A stretch of DNA of 64,000 nucleotides from Doryteuthis pealeii (taxonomy: Eukaryota; Mollusca; Cephalopoda; Myopsida; Loliginidae): contig CM042143.1 of assembly GCA_023376005.1 (NCBI GenBank), forward strand, positions 85,889,189 through 85,953,188, given 5' to 3'. A model generated the notes under the pieces. The model did no database searches. It was given only the letters and a program-made list of their open reading frames with translations, and was not told the origin of the DNA. Shown here piece by piece: positions 1 through 9,440 of this stretch (its first letter is position 1; the number at the start of each line of letters is the position of its first letter). A program made the translations under genes and the position numbers.

Positions 1-300
1 TCGGACTGGCCACTATTTTACCAAGCATCCTAAGCCCAATATTTTATTTTAGCAGTTTATTTTTTAAAATTACTACACCCCAGAAGCCCGATATTTTTTT
101 AAGCAAGTTTATTTCTTAAATCAGTATACCCCATAAAGCCCATATATTTTTTGACTGAGTGCTAATTTTTAATTTAATACTCATGAAGCCTTCTATTTCG
201 TTTGAGTGCAATTTTTTTTACAACATAACCCGATATTTCTGCTTATCACAGACTATTATTGGATTAATTTTTAATTTTTTGTTTTAGGCGTTAATTCATT
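1..300. repeat. AT-rich degenerate tandem repeat, about 50-bp period
   Basis: Three to four imperfect units recur, each with AAGCCC(A/G)ATATTTT followed by a T-rich stretch and ACCCC. A related piece lies at about 838-935, inside and beyond the next H2 copy. No coding signal is visible. Confidence 0.45.
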
Positions 301-308
301 AAACCCCA

Positions 309-801
309 TCTATGTATTATATTCGTGTTCTTTAATTGTACGACCGTTATCATCTTGCAACACCTTCTGGTTAAAATGAGACTCTGTACAAGTTGTCCCA
401 TAGATGAAATACAAAATGTACATCCTAATTATCTGGTGTTCCCACATCCACCGATTCTTTTTTTCTTACGAATGTCGGTCCCCTCACTAAATAATGTACA
501 ATTCCGTTTAATCATAAAGAAAGAAAAAGAAAGAAAGGCATGATACACAGAAAAATATGAATGAAAGAACAAAGAGCGTGGGGAAAAGGAGAAGGGGTGA
601 TATGTGCGGAAGCGAATTTCGCTTATCTGTTTTAATCGACATAATGATAAAGAAAGAAAAAAATGCAAAAGAAGAATTAATCAAGATTAATCATACTTTT
701 ATATATTGAACTATTTAGTAATAGCTTTAAGTATAACATAAATCAAACGTTGTAATAATTGGAATTATCATATCCACGAGGTATATTAAAGGTCCTGCTA
801 A
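309..801 (+). mobile_element. H2 non-autonomous Helitron copy, nearly full length
   Basis: It begins A|TCTATGTATTATATTCGTG and ends GGTCCTGCTAA|T, which fits a Helitron 5' TC, a 3' CTRR and an A|T target. The body matches the other H2 copies: GTACGACCGTTATCATC near the left end, a purine-rich middle, then AACTATTTAGTAATAGCTT. The terminal hairpin is decayed. There is no Rep/helicase coding, so it would move only in trans. Confidence 0.6.
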
Positions 802-949
802 TAAGCAGTAATGTACTATTTTTTAAAAATAAATCGTAAGCCCTATATTTGGGTTGAAGCGCAATTTTACTATATACCATGAAACAGAATATTTTAATGC
901 TGAGCATTTTTTTTTTTATTACTACAACCCTAAATACATATTGAAATTC

Positions 950-1232
950 CGTTTTCATTATAAAGAAAGAAAGGGAAGAAATAATACCTTATATTAAACA
1001 CATTAAAGAAGAAAGAAAGAGAAAGGTTGGTGAGTGCAACGGAAGCGATAATGCTAATCTGTTTCAATCGAACAATGATGAAAAGATGAGAAAGGGAAAA
1101 AAAGAGTGAGAAGAGTTAATCAAAGTTATTACTTTTACATTGAACTCTTTGTAGTATGCTCTGGAGTAAAAAATTTCAATGTTAAATAACTAAATTATTA
1201 ATCTACTGTGGGTATATCACAGGTCTGTATAA
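950..1232 (+). mobile_element. H2 Helitron, 3' part
   Basis: Matches the right half of H2: purine-rich middle, GCTAATCTGTTTCAATCGAA, and a decayed terminal hairpin CTACTGTGGGTATATCACAG. The left end is missing. Confidence 0.5.
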
Positions 1233-1331
1233 TTCAGTAATAGTCATAGACGTTAAAGTTGAAAGATGAGGCTAATGCGCAAAGTTCTTGGAGGAAACAC
1301 ACCCTCCTGATCATTATAAGACCTCATTAAT

Positions 1332-1580
1332 AAGTAAGTCCGGGTGCTAAAGTCGATATCAGCCAATCATAGCGAGGGAGTCTATCCCCTTTTTCACTAA
1401 GCGCTAGACCAAGGATATTGTTTTTGTCGTCTGAGTTGGAGCGCCACATCTACATCAAGCTTCCTTACTTTACTGCACAGATCCCTGTGCTCCTCATACG
1501 CTGATTTTGGCCGAGGGCCGGTAATCGAACTAGGGACTTGTGGTTTTATAGCCGAACGCTTACGACTGAGTAACCCGACT
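1332..1580 (-). mobile_element. SINE-A, tRNA-derived, head-to-head with the next copy
   Basis: On the minus strand it has a tRNA-like head (A-box region altered, B-box GTTCGATTACC-like), then the family body CAACTCAGCG..TATGAG, GGAGCTGATGGTAG-like and CTCCCTCGCT blocks, ending in a TTACTTA tail at its left edge. It abuts the plus-strand copy at 1584, so the two tRNA heads face each other. Confidence 0.6.
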
Positions 1581-1583
1581 ATT

Positions 1584-1850
1584 ATAGGCCGGTTAGCTCA
1601 GATCCGGTAGAGTGTTCGATGGGAACTAAATGTCCTGGTTCGATACCAGCCTCGCCCCAACTCAGCGTATGAGTAAGACAGGGATCTGGTGCGGTAAAAG
1701 TGAGAGCTGATGGTAGGTGTGGCGCTTCGCGTCCAGACGCAAAACAATCTCCTTGGTCTAGCGCTAAGTGAAAAGGGGATCGACTCCCTGCTGGTGTTAG
1801 CTGATACCCACTTTGGCCTACCGAGACTTTACTTACTTTACTTATAAAAT
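1584..1850 (+). mobile_element. SINE-A, tRNA-derived
   Basis: Head GGCCGGTTAGCTCAG and B box GGTTCGATACC, then the family body with GAGCTGATGGTAGGTGTGGC, CTTGGTCTAGCGCTA and GACTCCCT, ending with TTTACTTACTTTACTTA. The A box carries an insertion (ATCCGGTAGAG). It is not a working tRNA gene: the acceptor stem and cloverleaf are not completed and the homology continues about 200 bp past the tRNA region. Confidence 0.7.
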
Positions 1851-1856
1851 CAATAC

Positions 1857-1949
1857 TCATTGATAGAACTTACGCAAATACCTGAGAGTATTATGATTGG
1901 GGACTGACGTAGTTTTCAAACAGACTCCGAATCTCCCATTACAATAAGA
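1857..1949 (-). mobile_element. H1 Helitron, 5' terminal fragment
   Basis: The right edge CAATAAGA|T is the reverse complement of the H1 5' end (A|TCTTATT). It contains the family blocks AACTTACGCAA and GACGTAGTTTT. Confidence 0.5.
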
Positions 1950-2296
1950 TGCTGAACCTCCAGAACGATATTTAACTTGAGTGAAGGTATCAATTGCGTT
2001 GAAGTTAATAATGAGACCCCTAACTACAAGCGTCAGTGTTGGTTGTGTGTTCATACTTCATTGATAGTCATAGAGACGATGTGAAAGTTACGAAAGATGA
2101 AGCACGGGCAAAGTTTTGAGGAAACACGCTCTACAGTGCAGTTATTCTTATTTGTAGCTGTCAAATAAACGAAAGACACGGATCCAACATCTTTATTTCA
2201 ACGGAGAAGCTTTCCTGTTTTTTTTCTGTGGTTTCAACCAATGCGGCAATTCTAAACTAAAAGCCCGATAGTATTTTGGGTTCGTCCCCAGCACGC

Positions 2297-2396
2297 NNNN
2301 NNNNNNNNNNNNNNNNNNNNNNNNNNNNNNNNNNNNNNNNNNNNNNNNNNNNNNNNNNNNNNNNNNNNNNNNNNNNNNNNNNNNNNNNNNNNNNNN
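2297..2396. other. Assembly gap of 100 N
   Basis: One hundred undetermined bases, a standard gap length of unknown true size. Flanking sequence gives no clue to what is missing. Confidence 0.99.
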
Positions 2397-2644
2397 TACA
2401 GATTGATTTGCTTTCTTGTTTCATTTCTTTTTACTTTCTTTTTTTTTCTTTTTGTTTTTTTCGATTAATTACTTGCAAAGTGGCAGCAGTAGCAACAGCA
2501 GGCAGATGGCAAAAAAACGCGCCAATTCTGTCTGGCATCTGTCCTGAACCAATAAAATAGGCATAAATAAATAAAAAAAAACGTTCTCATCACTGACTGC
2601 ACTCTTCATCTGTTTATATGTCTATTGGCTCCCAAATTATGGTT

Positions 2645-2725
2645 CCTCGCCCGTGGGGAAATTGGTAACGAGTTGATTTAGTAGACCGTAATGAGTTCGA
2701 TCCTCACAGTGTACACTATGCCTAT
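2645..2725 (+). repeat. Possible tRNA-like SINE head
   Basis: GTGGGGAAATTGGTAACG and GAGTTCGATCCTCAC have the spacing of pol III A and B boxes. I cannot assign it to family A, B or C. Confidence 0.25.
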
Positions 2726-2739
2726 GGCCTTGCGCTAGA

Positions 2740-3525
2740 TCTAAGTTGGTTAGTTGATAAGATTTTACGGCATGACAACCCTTGTTGGGTTATTTTAGGC
2801 AGAAGACATCTTGTTCTATTCATTCTATTTTTCAAACACATTTTTAACTCATTTTTTTTCTATTTAACCCATAAATGGACCTCTAACAGGTACTACAGCT
2901 CCGGGTCAGTGTGAACTTGGGAGTAATAGTGATGAAGGGGTACTCCACATTCCCTAGAGCTTCAGATTTGGAATTTTAAACATCACATAGAGTTAAGACC
3001 TTCAGCCACCGCCTTCTAACTCATATAAGATTTTAAAAAAAGGCTGGTGGGTTGGTTGGTTTTGTCTTACGGCATATTAACCCTCTTTGGGTCATTTGAT
3101 GCCTAATCAAGTCATTTGGATAAACACAGGACTCAGGTTGCTTGCAGTACCTGATGATGTTTAAGTGGTCACCCAATTAAGTATTGAACTGGATAATCAC
3201 TGCTGAATAGGTGGAACCATTTTTAAGGGGTTGGAATTTCAGTTTATTCAATGGATACAAATTGATTTGATATACGAAGGCTGGGGATGCCATAAGGGCA
3301 ATAAGTTTAGAACAATCATATAGGTGCTAGGGCTTGACGTGACCAGATGATTGATCGGAGGTTTCCTCTCCAACCGCCATCTAGCTCTAAGTTAGGGCCA
3401 AAGTGGAGTATTGCATGTCATGGACTGGTCAGCCGCCAGGATTCCGTCCTTAAGCATCACGGGTCTCCACCCACCGCCAACAGGGATTCATTTAGGGGAT
3501 TTTACCCCTCTGTATAGGTGCATTC
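2740..3525 (-). mobile_element. Family P retroposon, two overlapping copies
   Basis: The plus strand reads ATTTTACGGCATGACAACCC (reverse complement of the P 3' stem-loop), then the blocks CCATAAATGGACC, CTCCGGGTCAG and ACCGCCTTCTA. A second copy begins at about 3045 with GGTTGGTTGG, the complement of the (CCAA)n tail. Its distal part includes GGTGCTAGGGCTTGACGTGA and CATCACGGGTC. Family P has no recognisable coding and its 5' limits vary, as in 5'-truncated retroposons. Confidence 0.6.
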
Positions 3526-3831
3526 AGCGTATTCTATATATTAGGGTAGTTGAAAAGTTCTCTCTTCAACGGATAATTTTTTGTTTTATTTTTTGTATTT
3601 TGGGGGGGGGGGTTAAAAACTTTGCATCTGTTTTTTTAGAAAATCAATTTTTTTCTGATTTTTTATAATTCAATTATTCACAATGTATTTGCATTTATAA
3701 TACCACTGACAATACCTTTACTCTTTAATTTTCAATGTAAAAATATATATTAAAATGATCAGCTCTTCATTTACATTTACATTATACATACAATAAGTTT
3801 ATAAAATGTTTCATCACAGGAGGAAGGATCA

Positions 3832-3902
3832 CTGTGGCGCAGTGGCTAACGTGCTGGGCTTTGTTATTGCAGAAAAAGTGTTCAAACTCCAGTCGCGCTA
3901 TT
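3832..3902 (+). repeat. tRNA-like SINE head, unassigned family
   Basis: GTGGCGCAGTGGCTAACG resembles an A box and GTTCAAACTCC a B box, 45 bases apart. No family body follows; a long palindrome starts just downstream. Confidence 0.35.
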
Positions 3903-3939
3903 TCGTTCGCATTCTGACTTATTGAGGTCAGTCAGTATA

Positions 3940-4377
3940 CAAGGCAACAAGTAGTCATAACTAAATACGAATCTATATTGTTGCGATACTACTGCAGAAT
4001 GCCAGGGTATTTATAAAGCCTCATAACATCATAGAAACCAAGCAGCCAATTAGGACTCAAGGAAAGGAATCACCCAAATACATGAATGGACTATTCTTGA
4101 TTTCCATAAATACCAACTGTCTTGGGTACTGGCTCAGTTGTGCAACAGATTTGAACAACAGCAACTGGCTAAGCACAACTGACCCAGTACCCAAGACAGT
4201 TGGTATTTATGGAAATCAAGAATAGTCCATTCATGTATTTGGGTGATTCCATTCCTTGAGTCCCAATTATCTGCTTGGTTTCTATGATGTTATGAGGCTT
4301 TATAAATACCCTGGCATTCTGCAGTAGAATCGCAACAATATAGATTCGTATTTAGTTATGACTACTGATTGCCTTGT
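3940..4377. repeat. Long foldback (inverted repeat), arms about 203 bp, loop 31 bp
   Basis: Left arm 3940-4142 and right arm 4174-4377 are near-exact reverse complements (for example GGCATTCTGCAGTAG against CTACTGCAGAATGCC), with a 31-base spacer. The right flank, TTACCAATTCGACGG then TAATTGGAACT, matches the ends of the palindrome at 36741-36981 and the fragment at 18869, so it is a mobile foldback family. Confidence 0.75.
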
Positions 4378-4435
4378 CTTACCAATTCGACGGTAATTGG
4401 AACTAATATGATTATTCTACAGGACTAAAACCCTT

Positions 4436-4925
4436 GGAAAAGGTATGAACCGCCTTATCCTCCAGCTATGAATTAAATAGTAGAATTACTGTTCTTCTAC
4501 AAGGATGGCATTAGATAACCCACAAAGGTCGATATGACCTTAAACAAAAACCCCAAACTAAACCGTTTTATCCCTATACCGTGTTTCCCCGAAAATAAGA
4601 CCTACCTGCAAAATAAGACATAGCATGATTTTTCAGGATGATTTTAAACCCTCCCCTTAAAATAATCCCTAGTTGAGAGCGGCAGACAGGCGAAAGAAAT
4701 AAGCATTCTTCACAATGACCTCATGCGACGCAAATATTTCACATCCCTCGAAAATAAGCCCTAGTTTTATATTTTGGATTGAAAATTAATATAAGTCCAG
4801 TCTTATTTTCGGGGAAACCTGGTATATATAATGCATAGCTATGTATGCGCCTCCTGGCAAATCTATATGAACATACATTGTATCAAATTTATTTGTTAAA
4901 TAGGTAAATAAATATGTAGAAGATA
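4436..4925 (+). repeat. Duplicated segment with P-like 3' end, interrupted by a MITE
   Basis: 4436-4578 and 4823-4925 together match 6177-6385. Shared blocks include TTCTTCTACAAGGATGGC, TAACCCACAAAGGTCGATAT and TTGTATCAAATTTATTTG. The P-like 3' end, GGCATTAGATAACCC..ACC then AAACTAAACC, is present in both. The other copy has no MITE and so serves as an empty site. Confidence 0.6.
4579..4822. mobile_element. TA-flanked MITE with GTTTCCCCGAAAATAAGAC inverted termini
   Basis: Terminal inverted repeats CCGTGTTTCCCCGAAAATAA (left) and CCAGGTTTCCCCGAAAATAA (right, read inward) sit between TA and TA. Internal blocks CCTCGAAAATAAGCCCTAG echo the ends. The empty duplicate at about 6290 (CCCAATATTTAG) supports a TA target, typical of Tc1/mariner-type MITEs. 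The terminal motif resembles short transposons known from several distant phyla, but I cannot name the family with certainty. Confidence 0.65.
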
Positions 4926-5134
4926 TTTTAATCATCTGAAGTGTTTAATAATGAGTTGATCAACAACTGGAAATAAATGTAAACATTAAAAAAAAGAAAA
5001 GAATAGCTGAGAACGTCAATTCTTAAAATCCCTGAAAGGAATGTAACAGTTATCTCCCCTTTTCAATCGATTTTCCCTTTTCTGTTCTGCCTTTCAGCAG
5101 AATATAACAATTTATTTAATTGTTTGTTTGTTTG

Positions 5135-5216
5135 ATTCGCGGTGTGGTTGATTAGATTTTACGGCATGTCAATCCTTGTGGGTTATTTTATGCCGAATAC
5201 ATTGTTTTACTTATTA
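5135..5216 (-). mobile_element. Family P, 3' part, split by the hAT insertion
   Basis: TTTTACGGCATGTCAATCCT then GGGTTATTTTATGCC is the P 3' stem-loop. The copy resumes at 5809 on the far side of the hAT element. Confidence 0.6.
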
Positions 5217-5224
5217 GTATAGAT

Positions 5225-5800
5225 CAGTGGTTCTCAAACAGTGCGCCTCAGAGCTTTTTTAGGTGCGCTCCGTAGTATTCCTGAAAAATCTATCCAGATA
5301 TGAAAAGCAAATGTAAACTAAGTTACTATATTATACCATTTCTTTATAAACATTTCACCTGTTTCGTTGCGACATTATTATGATAGTTAAAAGTTACTTT
5401 TCTTGCAACAAAATAAAAACACAGGTTTTAAACAATTTTATTGAGAAAAATTATTCTATTGCAATTTTCCACCTCATATTTCAACCCTCGCAACAATTAA
5501 GTGTAAAAAGAGAGGAACTCATCAATGCATTGAATATAGAAATGATAGTTTGTCTCTCAAACATAAGACCAAACATTGAAGAAATCGCAAGGTCTCATCA
5601 AGCTCATGTTTCTCATTAACACAGGAATTAATAAACTTCATAGAGGTATTTTAAGTTTGCTTTTGTTAAATGTGTTATTTTTTTATATATATTTAACAGT
5701 TAACTTAATAACATATTAGTCCTATTTTGTATACAGTGCGCTTTCAAGTATCTGTAGTACTGTAAGTGCGCCCAGACTGTTTAAAGTTTGAGAACCACTA
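5225..5800 (+). mobile_element. hAT transposon (Charlie/SPIN-like termini), internally deleted
   Basis: The inverted termini CAGTGGTTCTCAAAC and GTTTGAGAACCACTA are the ends seen in Charlie/SPIN-type hAT elements. The flanking 8-mers GTATAGAT and CTCTAGAT agree at 6 of 8 bases and fit the hAT preference for T at position 2 and A at position 7. The subterminal blocks AGTGCGCCTCAGAGC and GTAAGTGCGCCCAGAC are also inverted relatives. At 576 bp it lacks most of a transposase but keeps its C-terminal tail. It is inserted in a family P copy. Confidence 0.8.
5380..5619 (+). pseudogene. hAT transposase C-terminal remnant
   Basis: The frame ends in KREELINALN, LSNIRPNIEEIARSHQA and a stop. This resembles the extreme C-terminus of Charlie/ZBED5-like hAT transposases, where a KRNRL..DLR..L..TKP.I..L motif precedes the stop. 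The N-terminal part of the frame (from the ATG at 5380) shows no zinc finger, no DDE catalytic residues and no dimerisation core, so only about the last 40 residues are transposase-derived. It lies inside the 576-bp hAT element and explains that element as an internal-deletion derivative. The assignment is by recalled family pattern, not by a search. Confidence 0.55.
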
Positions 5801-5808
5801 CTCTAGAT

Positions 5809-6000
5809 GGTTGCTGATTTTTTTTATTCAATGCTTTATACACATTTTTGTTAACTCATTTTCTTTTATTCTATTCATAGATGGGACCCTAACAGGTACT
5901 ATTACTCCGGGTCAGAGTGGGCCTTAGAGTAAGGGTGATAAAGAAGTACTCCACACTTCACCATGAGATGCAGTTTAATATTTCATTGTTTGAATAATGA
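5809..6000 (-). mobile_element. Family P, continuation after the hAT insertion
   Basis: Holds ATAGATGGGACCCTAACAGG and CTCCGGGTCAGAGTGG, and ends near CCATGAGATGCAG. It completes the copy started at 5135. Confidence 0.6.
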
Positions 6001-6113
6001 CTGCAAAAAAGAATCTAGTTTATGGGGCACATGGTCTAAATAGATTTTAAAGCACTTCGCAACAGATTTGTGCAGAGAAAGCAACTTATTTCTCCGGTGG
6101 CGAATAATATATG

Positions 6114-6117
<4 letters not shown>

Positions 6118-6160
<43 letters not shown>
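6118..6160. repeat. (TA)n microsatellite
   Basis: About 20 uninterrupted TA units. Confidence 0.95.
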
Positions 6161-6167
<7 letters not shown>

Positions 6168-6176
6168 TTATATCTA

Positions 6177-6385
6177 TTTACCTATCCTCAGCTATGGCTT
6201 AAATAATATGACTACTGTTCTTCTACAAGGATGGCATTAAATAACCCACGAAGGTCGATATGCCATTAAAAAAAGAAACCAAACCGTTTCATCCCAATAT
6301 TTAGTACATAGATATGAATATAAGTTGTATCAAATTTATTTATCAAATAGTGAAAAGTATTAAACATATTTTAACAATCTGAAGT
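6177..6385 (+). repeat. Second copy of the 4436-4925 segment, without the MITE
   Basis: Same order of blocks as 4436-4925, ending TTGTATCAAATTTATTTATC. It is a useful pre-insertion comparison for the MITE. Confidence 0.6.
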
Positions 6386-6426
6386 ATGTATATATATATA
6401 TATATATAATATATATATATAATAAA

Positions 6427-6555
6427 TTCACAGACACCGTTTCACGTCTTTTCAGTGTGGATAGACACAGCAACTACCTCCGACCATAAGCGAAACCCGA
6501 CTGACTTTTCATTAACCCGATTCGTTAACCACTCGGCCATTTGACAGCTGCCATC
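6427..6555 (-). mobile_element. SINE-C copy with a deleted hammerhead
   Basis: The minus strand has a tRNA-like head (GGCCGAGTGGTTAACGAATC, then GGTTTCGCTT) followed by GTCTATCCACACTGAAAAGA. Compared with the intact copy at 57108-57160 it lacks about 10 bases between two AAAC repeats. That removes the 3' strand of stem II and the GAAA, so it cannot be a ribozyme. Confidence 0.65.
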
Positions 6556-6689
6556 AAGTAGCGGTGTTTAAACTCTTAAATACATACATTTGTTTATATA
6601 TCTTTTTTACGATCACCAAAGAGATCCAGTCTGTAAACAACAGACGATCATTGCTTTATGCCGGCGGTGAAAGTTAATTTAAGTCGCCC

Positions 6690-6805
6690 GTCTCTTCATT
6701 GTGGCTAGACACGGCAACTACCTCCGACCAGGAGCGAAACCCGAATGGCTTTTCAGCAGCCCGATTCGTTAACCTCTTAGCCATTTGACATCTGCCGTTA
6801 AGCAG
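6690..6805 (-). mobile_element. SINE-C copy, 3' truncated inside hammerhead stem II
   Basis: The minus strand reads a tRNA-like head, GTGTCTAGCCACAATGAAGA then GACG, and family homology stops there. The C of CTGA is A (ATGAAGA). Confidence 0.6.
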
Positions 6806-6814
6806 CGGTTTGGT

Positions 6815-7412
6815 TTGGTTTGTTTTACGGCATATCAACCTCAGTGGGTCATTTAATGCCGATAAAGTTTTGAAATAAATCAATTCTTAATGGATAATAC
6901 AATTTTTTTATAAATACATTTTTCTATTTAACCCAGAGATGGGACCCTAACAGGTACTACCACTCCGGGTCAGAGTGGACCAGGGAGCAATGGTGATGAA
7001 GGGGTGCTCTACATTCCCCAAACATCCAAAACTGGAACCTCACCATCAGATAGTTTAATGTCATTCCGAGGACATGTAGACCCGCAGCTACCGCCTTCTA
7101 GCACCCATATGATAAAAAGGGGTTGGGGCTTGCCATAAGGGCAATAGGGTTGCGAAAATCATATAGGTGCTAGGGCTTGACGTGACCAGCCGATTGAGCG
7201 GAGGGGGCCTCTCCGACCGCCCGTCTATCCCAAGATAGGGCCAAAGTGGAGTATTGCATGTCATGAACTGCTCATCCACCTGGGCTCTATCCTTAAGCAT
7301 CACGGGTCGCTACCCACGGCCAACAGGTGGCCCCGTTGGGGGAGTTTTACCCCTCTGCAGATGTGCAGTCGGTGCATTCTAACGCCCCAGCCGACAGGGC
7401 GGGTTAAGCAGC
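6815..7412 (-). mobile_element. Family P, longest single copy
   Basis: From the (TTTGG)n tail complement at 6815 through TTTTACGGCATATCAACC, GATGGGACCCTAACAGG, CTCCGGGTCAG, ACCGCCTTCTAG, GGTGCTAGGGCTTGACGTGA, CATCACGGGTCGC and GGGGGAGTTTTACCCCTCTG. No long open frame exists on either strand. Confidence 0.65.
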
Positions 7413-7460
7413 GGTGTTTAAAGTATTAAATACATACATTTGTTTATATATTTTTACGAT

Positions 7461-7463
<3 letters not shown>

Positions 7464-7508
<45 letters not shown>

Positions 7509-7654
7509 GAGAGAGAGAGAGAGTTAGATCGCATAGGGAAGAAACTGTCGGTAACCCGGTGTTGAACATATGTTCACGCTACCTTAACTCGTATATAAAC
7601 GCTCTATCAATGATATTGAGCACCGTCGGCTTGGAAATATAGCGCCCATATTAT

Positions 7655-7699
<45 letters not shown>

Positions 7700-7700
7700 C
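7464..7700. repeat. Family Q between two (TA)n arrays
   Basis: A 150-bp segment (GAAACTGTCGGTAACC, CACGCTACCTTAACTCG, ACGCTCTATCAATGATAT) is bounded by (TA)n at 7464-7502 and 7658-7697. The same order, also with (TA)n, occurs at 57440-57695. Confidence 0.5.
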
Positions 7701-8489
7701 AGATTCAATTTAAACACAATCTGTAATTCACCGTAATGGAATCCAGTAGAATCGAAGATTCTTTTTTTATTATTTTTCTTCTCCCCCCCCCCCCCACTTC
7801 CGTTAAATAAGTATTCTATTCGACCTAGTTTAATTCAATAGACAACACTCCCACCTCAGAGTAGCAGAAGTTAACAGACTATACCCATAAAGGTCCGATT
7901 TAAAATTCTCTGATAAATTGAAAAGTCTGTATTATCAATTTTGTATATTTTTGATTTATGGTAAATTATCAAAATTGCTTCTAAATTTCAGGAATTTTCT
8001 TGTCATATATGTCTTATTTTTTCCATGTTTTAAGGGGTTTTGTGTTTAAATTGAATTTGTACTTTACCCTGGTCGAAGTTGATAAAATTGTATCCAGGTA
8101 ACCTATCTAATAGAAAAAGGAATCTTATACTAAGTTAAAACTTAGAAAATTCTATGTTGTCACTTTTTTTCTTTTTTTAACCGGTTTGGTGGACCCGTTG
8201 ATATCGTCAGATCATCCACCTAGGAAAAGGAAACTTTGAAGTAAAACCTGCGTTCCCCGAAGCCTTTCAGTCATCTTGCCTCGGCTTGTCACTGATACTA
8301 GACTTTGGGGAAAGAGAGCGTACAGTGAGTATCGCACAAGCGCACAACATGTCAACATATTTCTACAAGTCTCTAAAAAATCCCACAGCGATGGAGAAAT
8401 GGTAACGTATGCAGGTTTGACGGGCTGGAAGCACACAGCTATGAATCTGCACATGTGAGAATGGGCCTTGGAGTAAGGGTTATGAATGG

Positions 8490-8755
8490 GAGATGATAGC
8501 TACGAATCGCTTGGCTTGGAGGAGACTTGTTTATGGTAGCTGTAAGGGGTTTGAGTTAAGGCGGTTCGAGCACTCCATCATGAAGTGGTCTCTACATTGG
8601 CGGCGTACGACGGACGTCATGGACACATTCCTACATTCATGCCGGACCATATATGTGACGTGTGTGGTAGGGCCTGCCTGTCGAGGGCTGGGCTCCTCAG
8701 TCACGTATGGTTGCATACGAGAGGAAGCCGGGGAAGATATTCATATGTGTGACAG
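8490..8755 (+). pseudogene. LINE relic: C-terminal end of a non-LTR retrotransposon ORF2
   Basis: One frame gives RLAWRRLVYGSCKGFELRRF, which resembles the D.W..L...G...FE..R segment just before the C-terminal zinc finger of many non-LTR ORF2 proteins. Another frame, from 8639, gives CDVCGRACLSRAGLLSH followed by VWLH, a C-x2-C-x12-H-x3-H finger of the type that ends such proteins. The frame changes between the two around 8590-8640, so it is broken. The reverse transcriptase core is absent. A 3' (AT)n tract begins at about 8814. Clade not resolved (CR1-like is a guess). Confidence 0.55.
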
Positions 8756-8809
8756 CGAGTATAAACAAACTACTTGTATAAATGGTCTTCTGCGAAGAAG
8801 TGGCAATCA

Positions 8810-8811
<2 letters not shown>

Positions 8812-8853
<42 letters not shown>
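8812..8853. repeat. (AT)n microsatellite
   Basis: About 20 uninterrupted AT units after CACCATATATA. Confidence 0.95.
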
Positions 8854-8856
<3 letters not shown>

Positions 8857-8939
8857 GAAAATGAAATATGAAAATGTGGAATAGTATGTACGTTTCATGG
8901 CCTACGCTATTACGTTCATTTTCGGACTAATAAAATTGA

Positions 8940-9062
8940 GAAGAGTATGAATTCCCTCATTCCCCAGTTATTGGTTAAATAGTACCATCGATAAGGATGG
9001 CTTTGGCATTAAATAACACACCAAGGTTGATATATCATTAGACAAAGAAACCAAACCAACAC
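8940..9062 (+). repeat. P-like 3' end
   Basis: GGCATTAAATAACACACC..ATC then AAAGAAACCAAACCAAC is the P-like 3' stem-loop with an AACC-type tail. Confidence 0.45.
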
Positions 9063-9180
9063 TTGTATAATATTTGTAGACTGGATCGATATAAACGTAT
9101 AATAAATACGAACGAAATCTTCTGATTAATTTTGATCATATTAAGAGGTCAAACTACAGAACTTGTTATTTGTCTGCATG

Positions 9181-9440
9181 TGTCTGAAAGTAAGGCTAGA
9201 AGAACATCAAAAAGCAGTGGTATGAAAGGAAACAGAAAATTCGGGTATAGCTGACCATATGGAATGAAAAGGGAAACCATGTACCCTTGTGGCATAAAGT
9301 TAAAATAATAATAGAGAAGGAAATTGGAAAAGAAGACGTCTTAAAGAAACAGCTCATGTGTTGGACTGTAGTGGCCTATTGAGTAGGCCAAGTATAGAGA
9401 TGAATACAATTTGGGAACCAATCATGAAAAAGGCTAAATC
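9181..9440 (+). pseudogene. Penelope-like element: GIY-YIG endonuclease relic
   Basis: A single frame with several stops reads RLEEHQKAVV, NSGIADHM, NWKRRRLKET, LLSRPSIEMN and TIWEPIMKKAK. This matches the second half of the GIY-YIG endonuclease domain that ends Penelope-like retroelement proteins: R-x2-EH helix, N-S-A/G-I-A-x-H, W-x-R-R-x-L-K-E, and a C-terminal N-x-I-W-x-P. The GIY-YIG strand itself would lie before 9181 and is not readable. At least five in-frame stops show it is dead. Penelope-like elements are the class in which hammerhead ribozymes are found in the terminal repeats, which matters for the ribozymes elsewhere in this window. No reverse transcriptase core is visible upstream. 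Confidence 0.7.
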
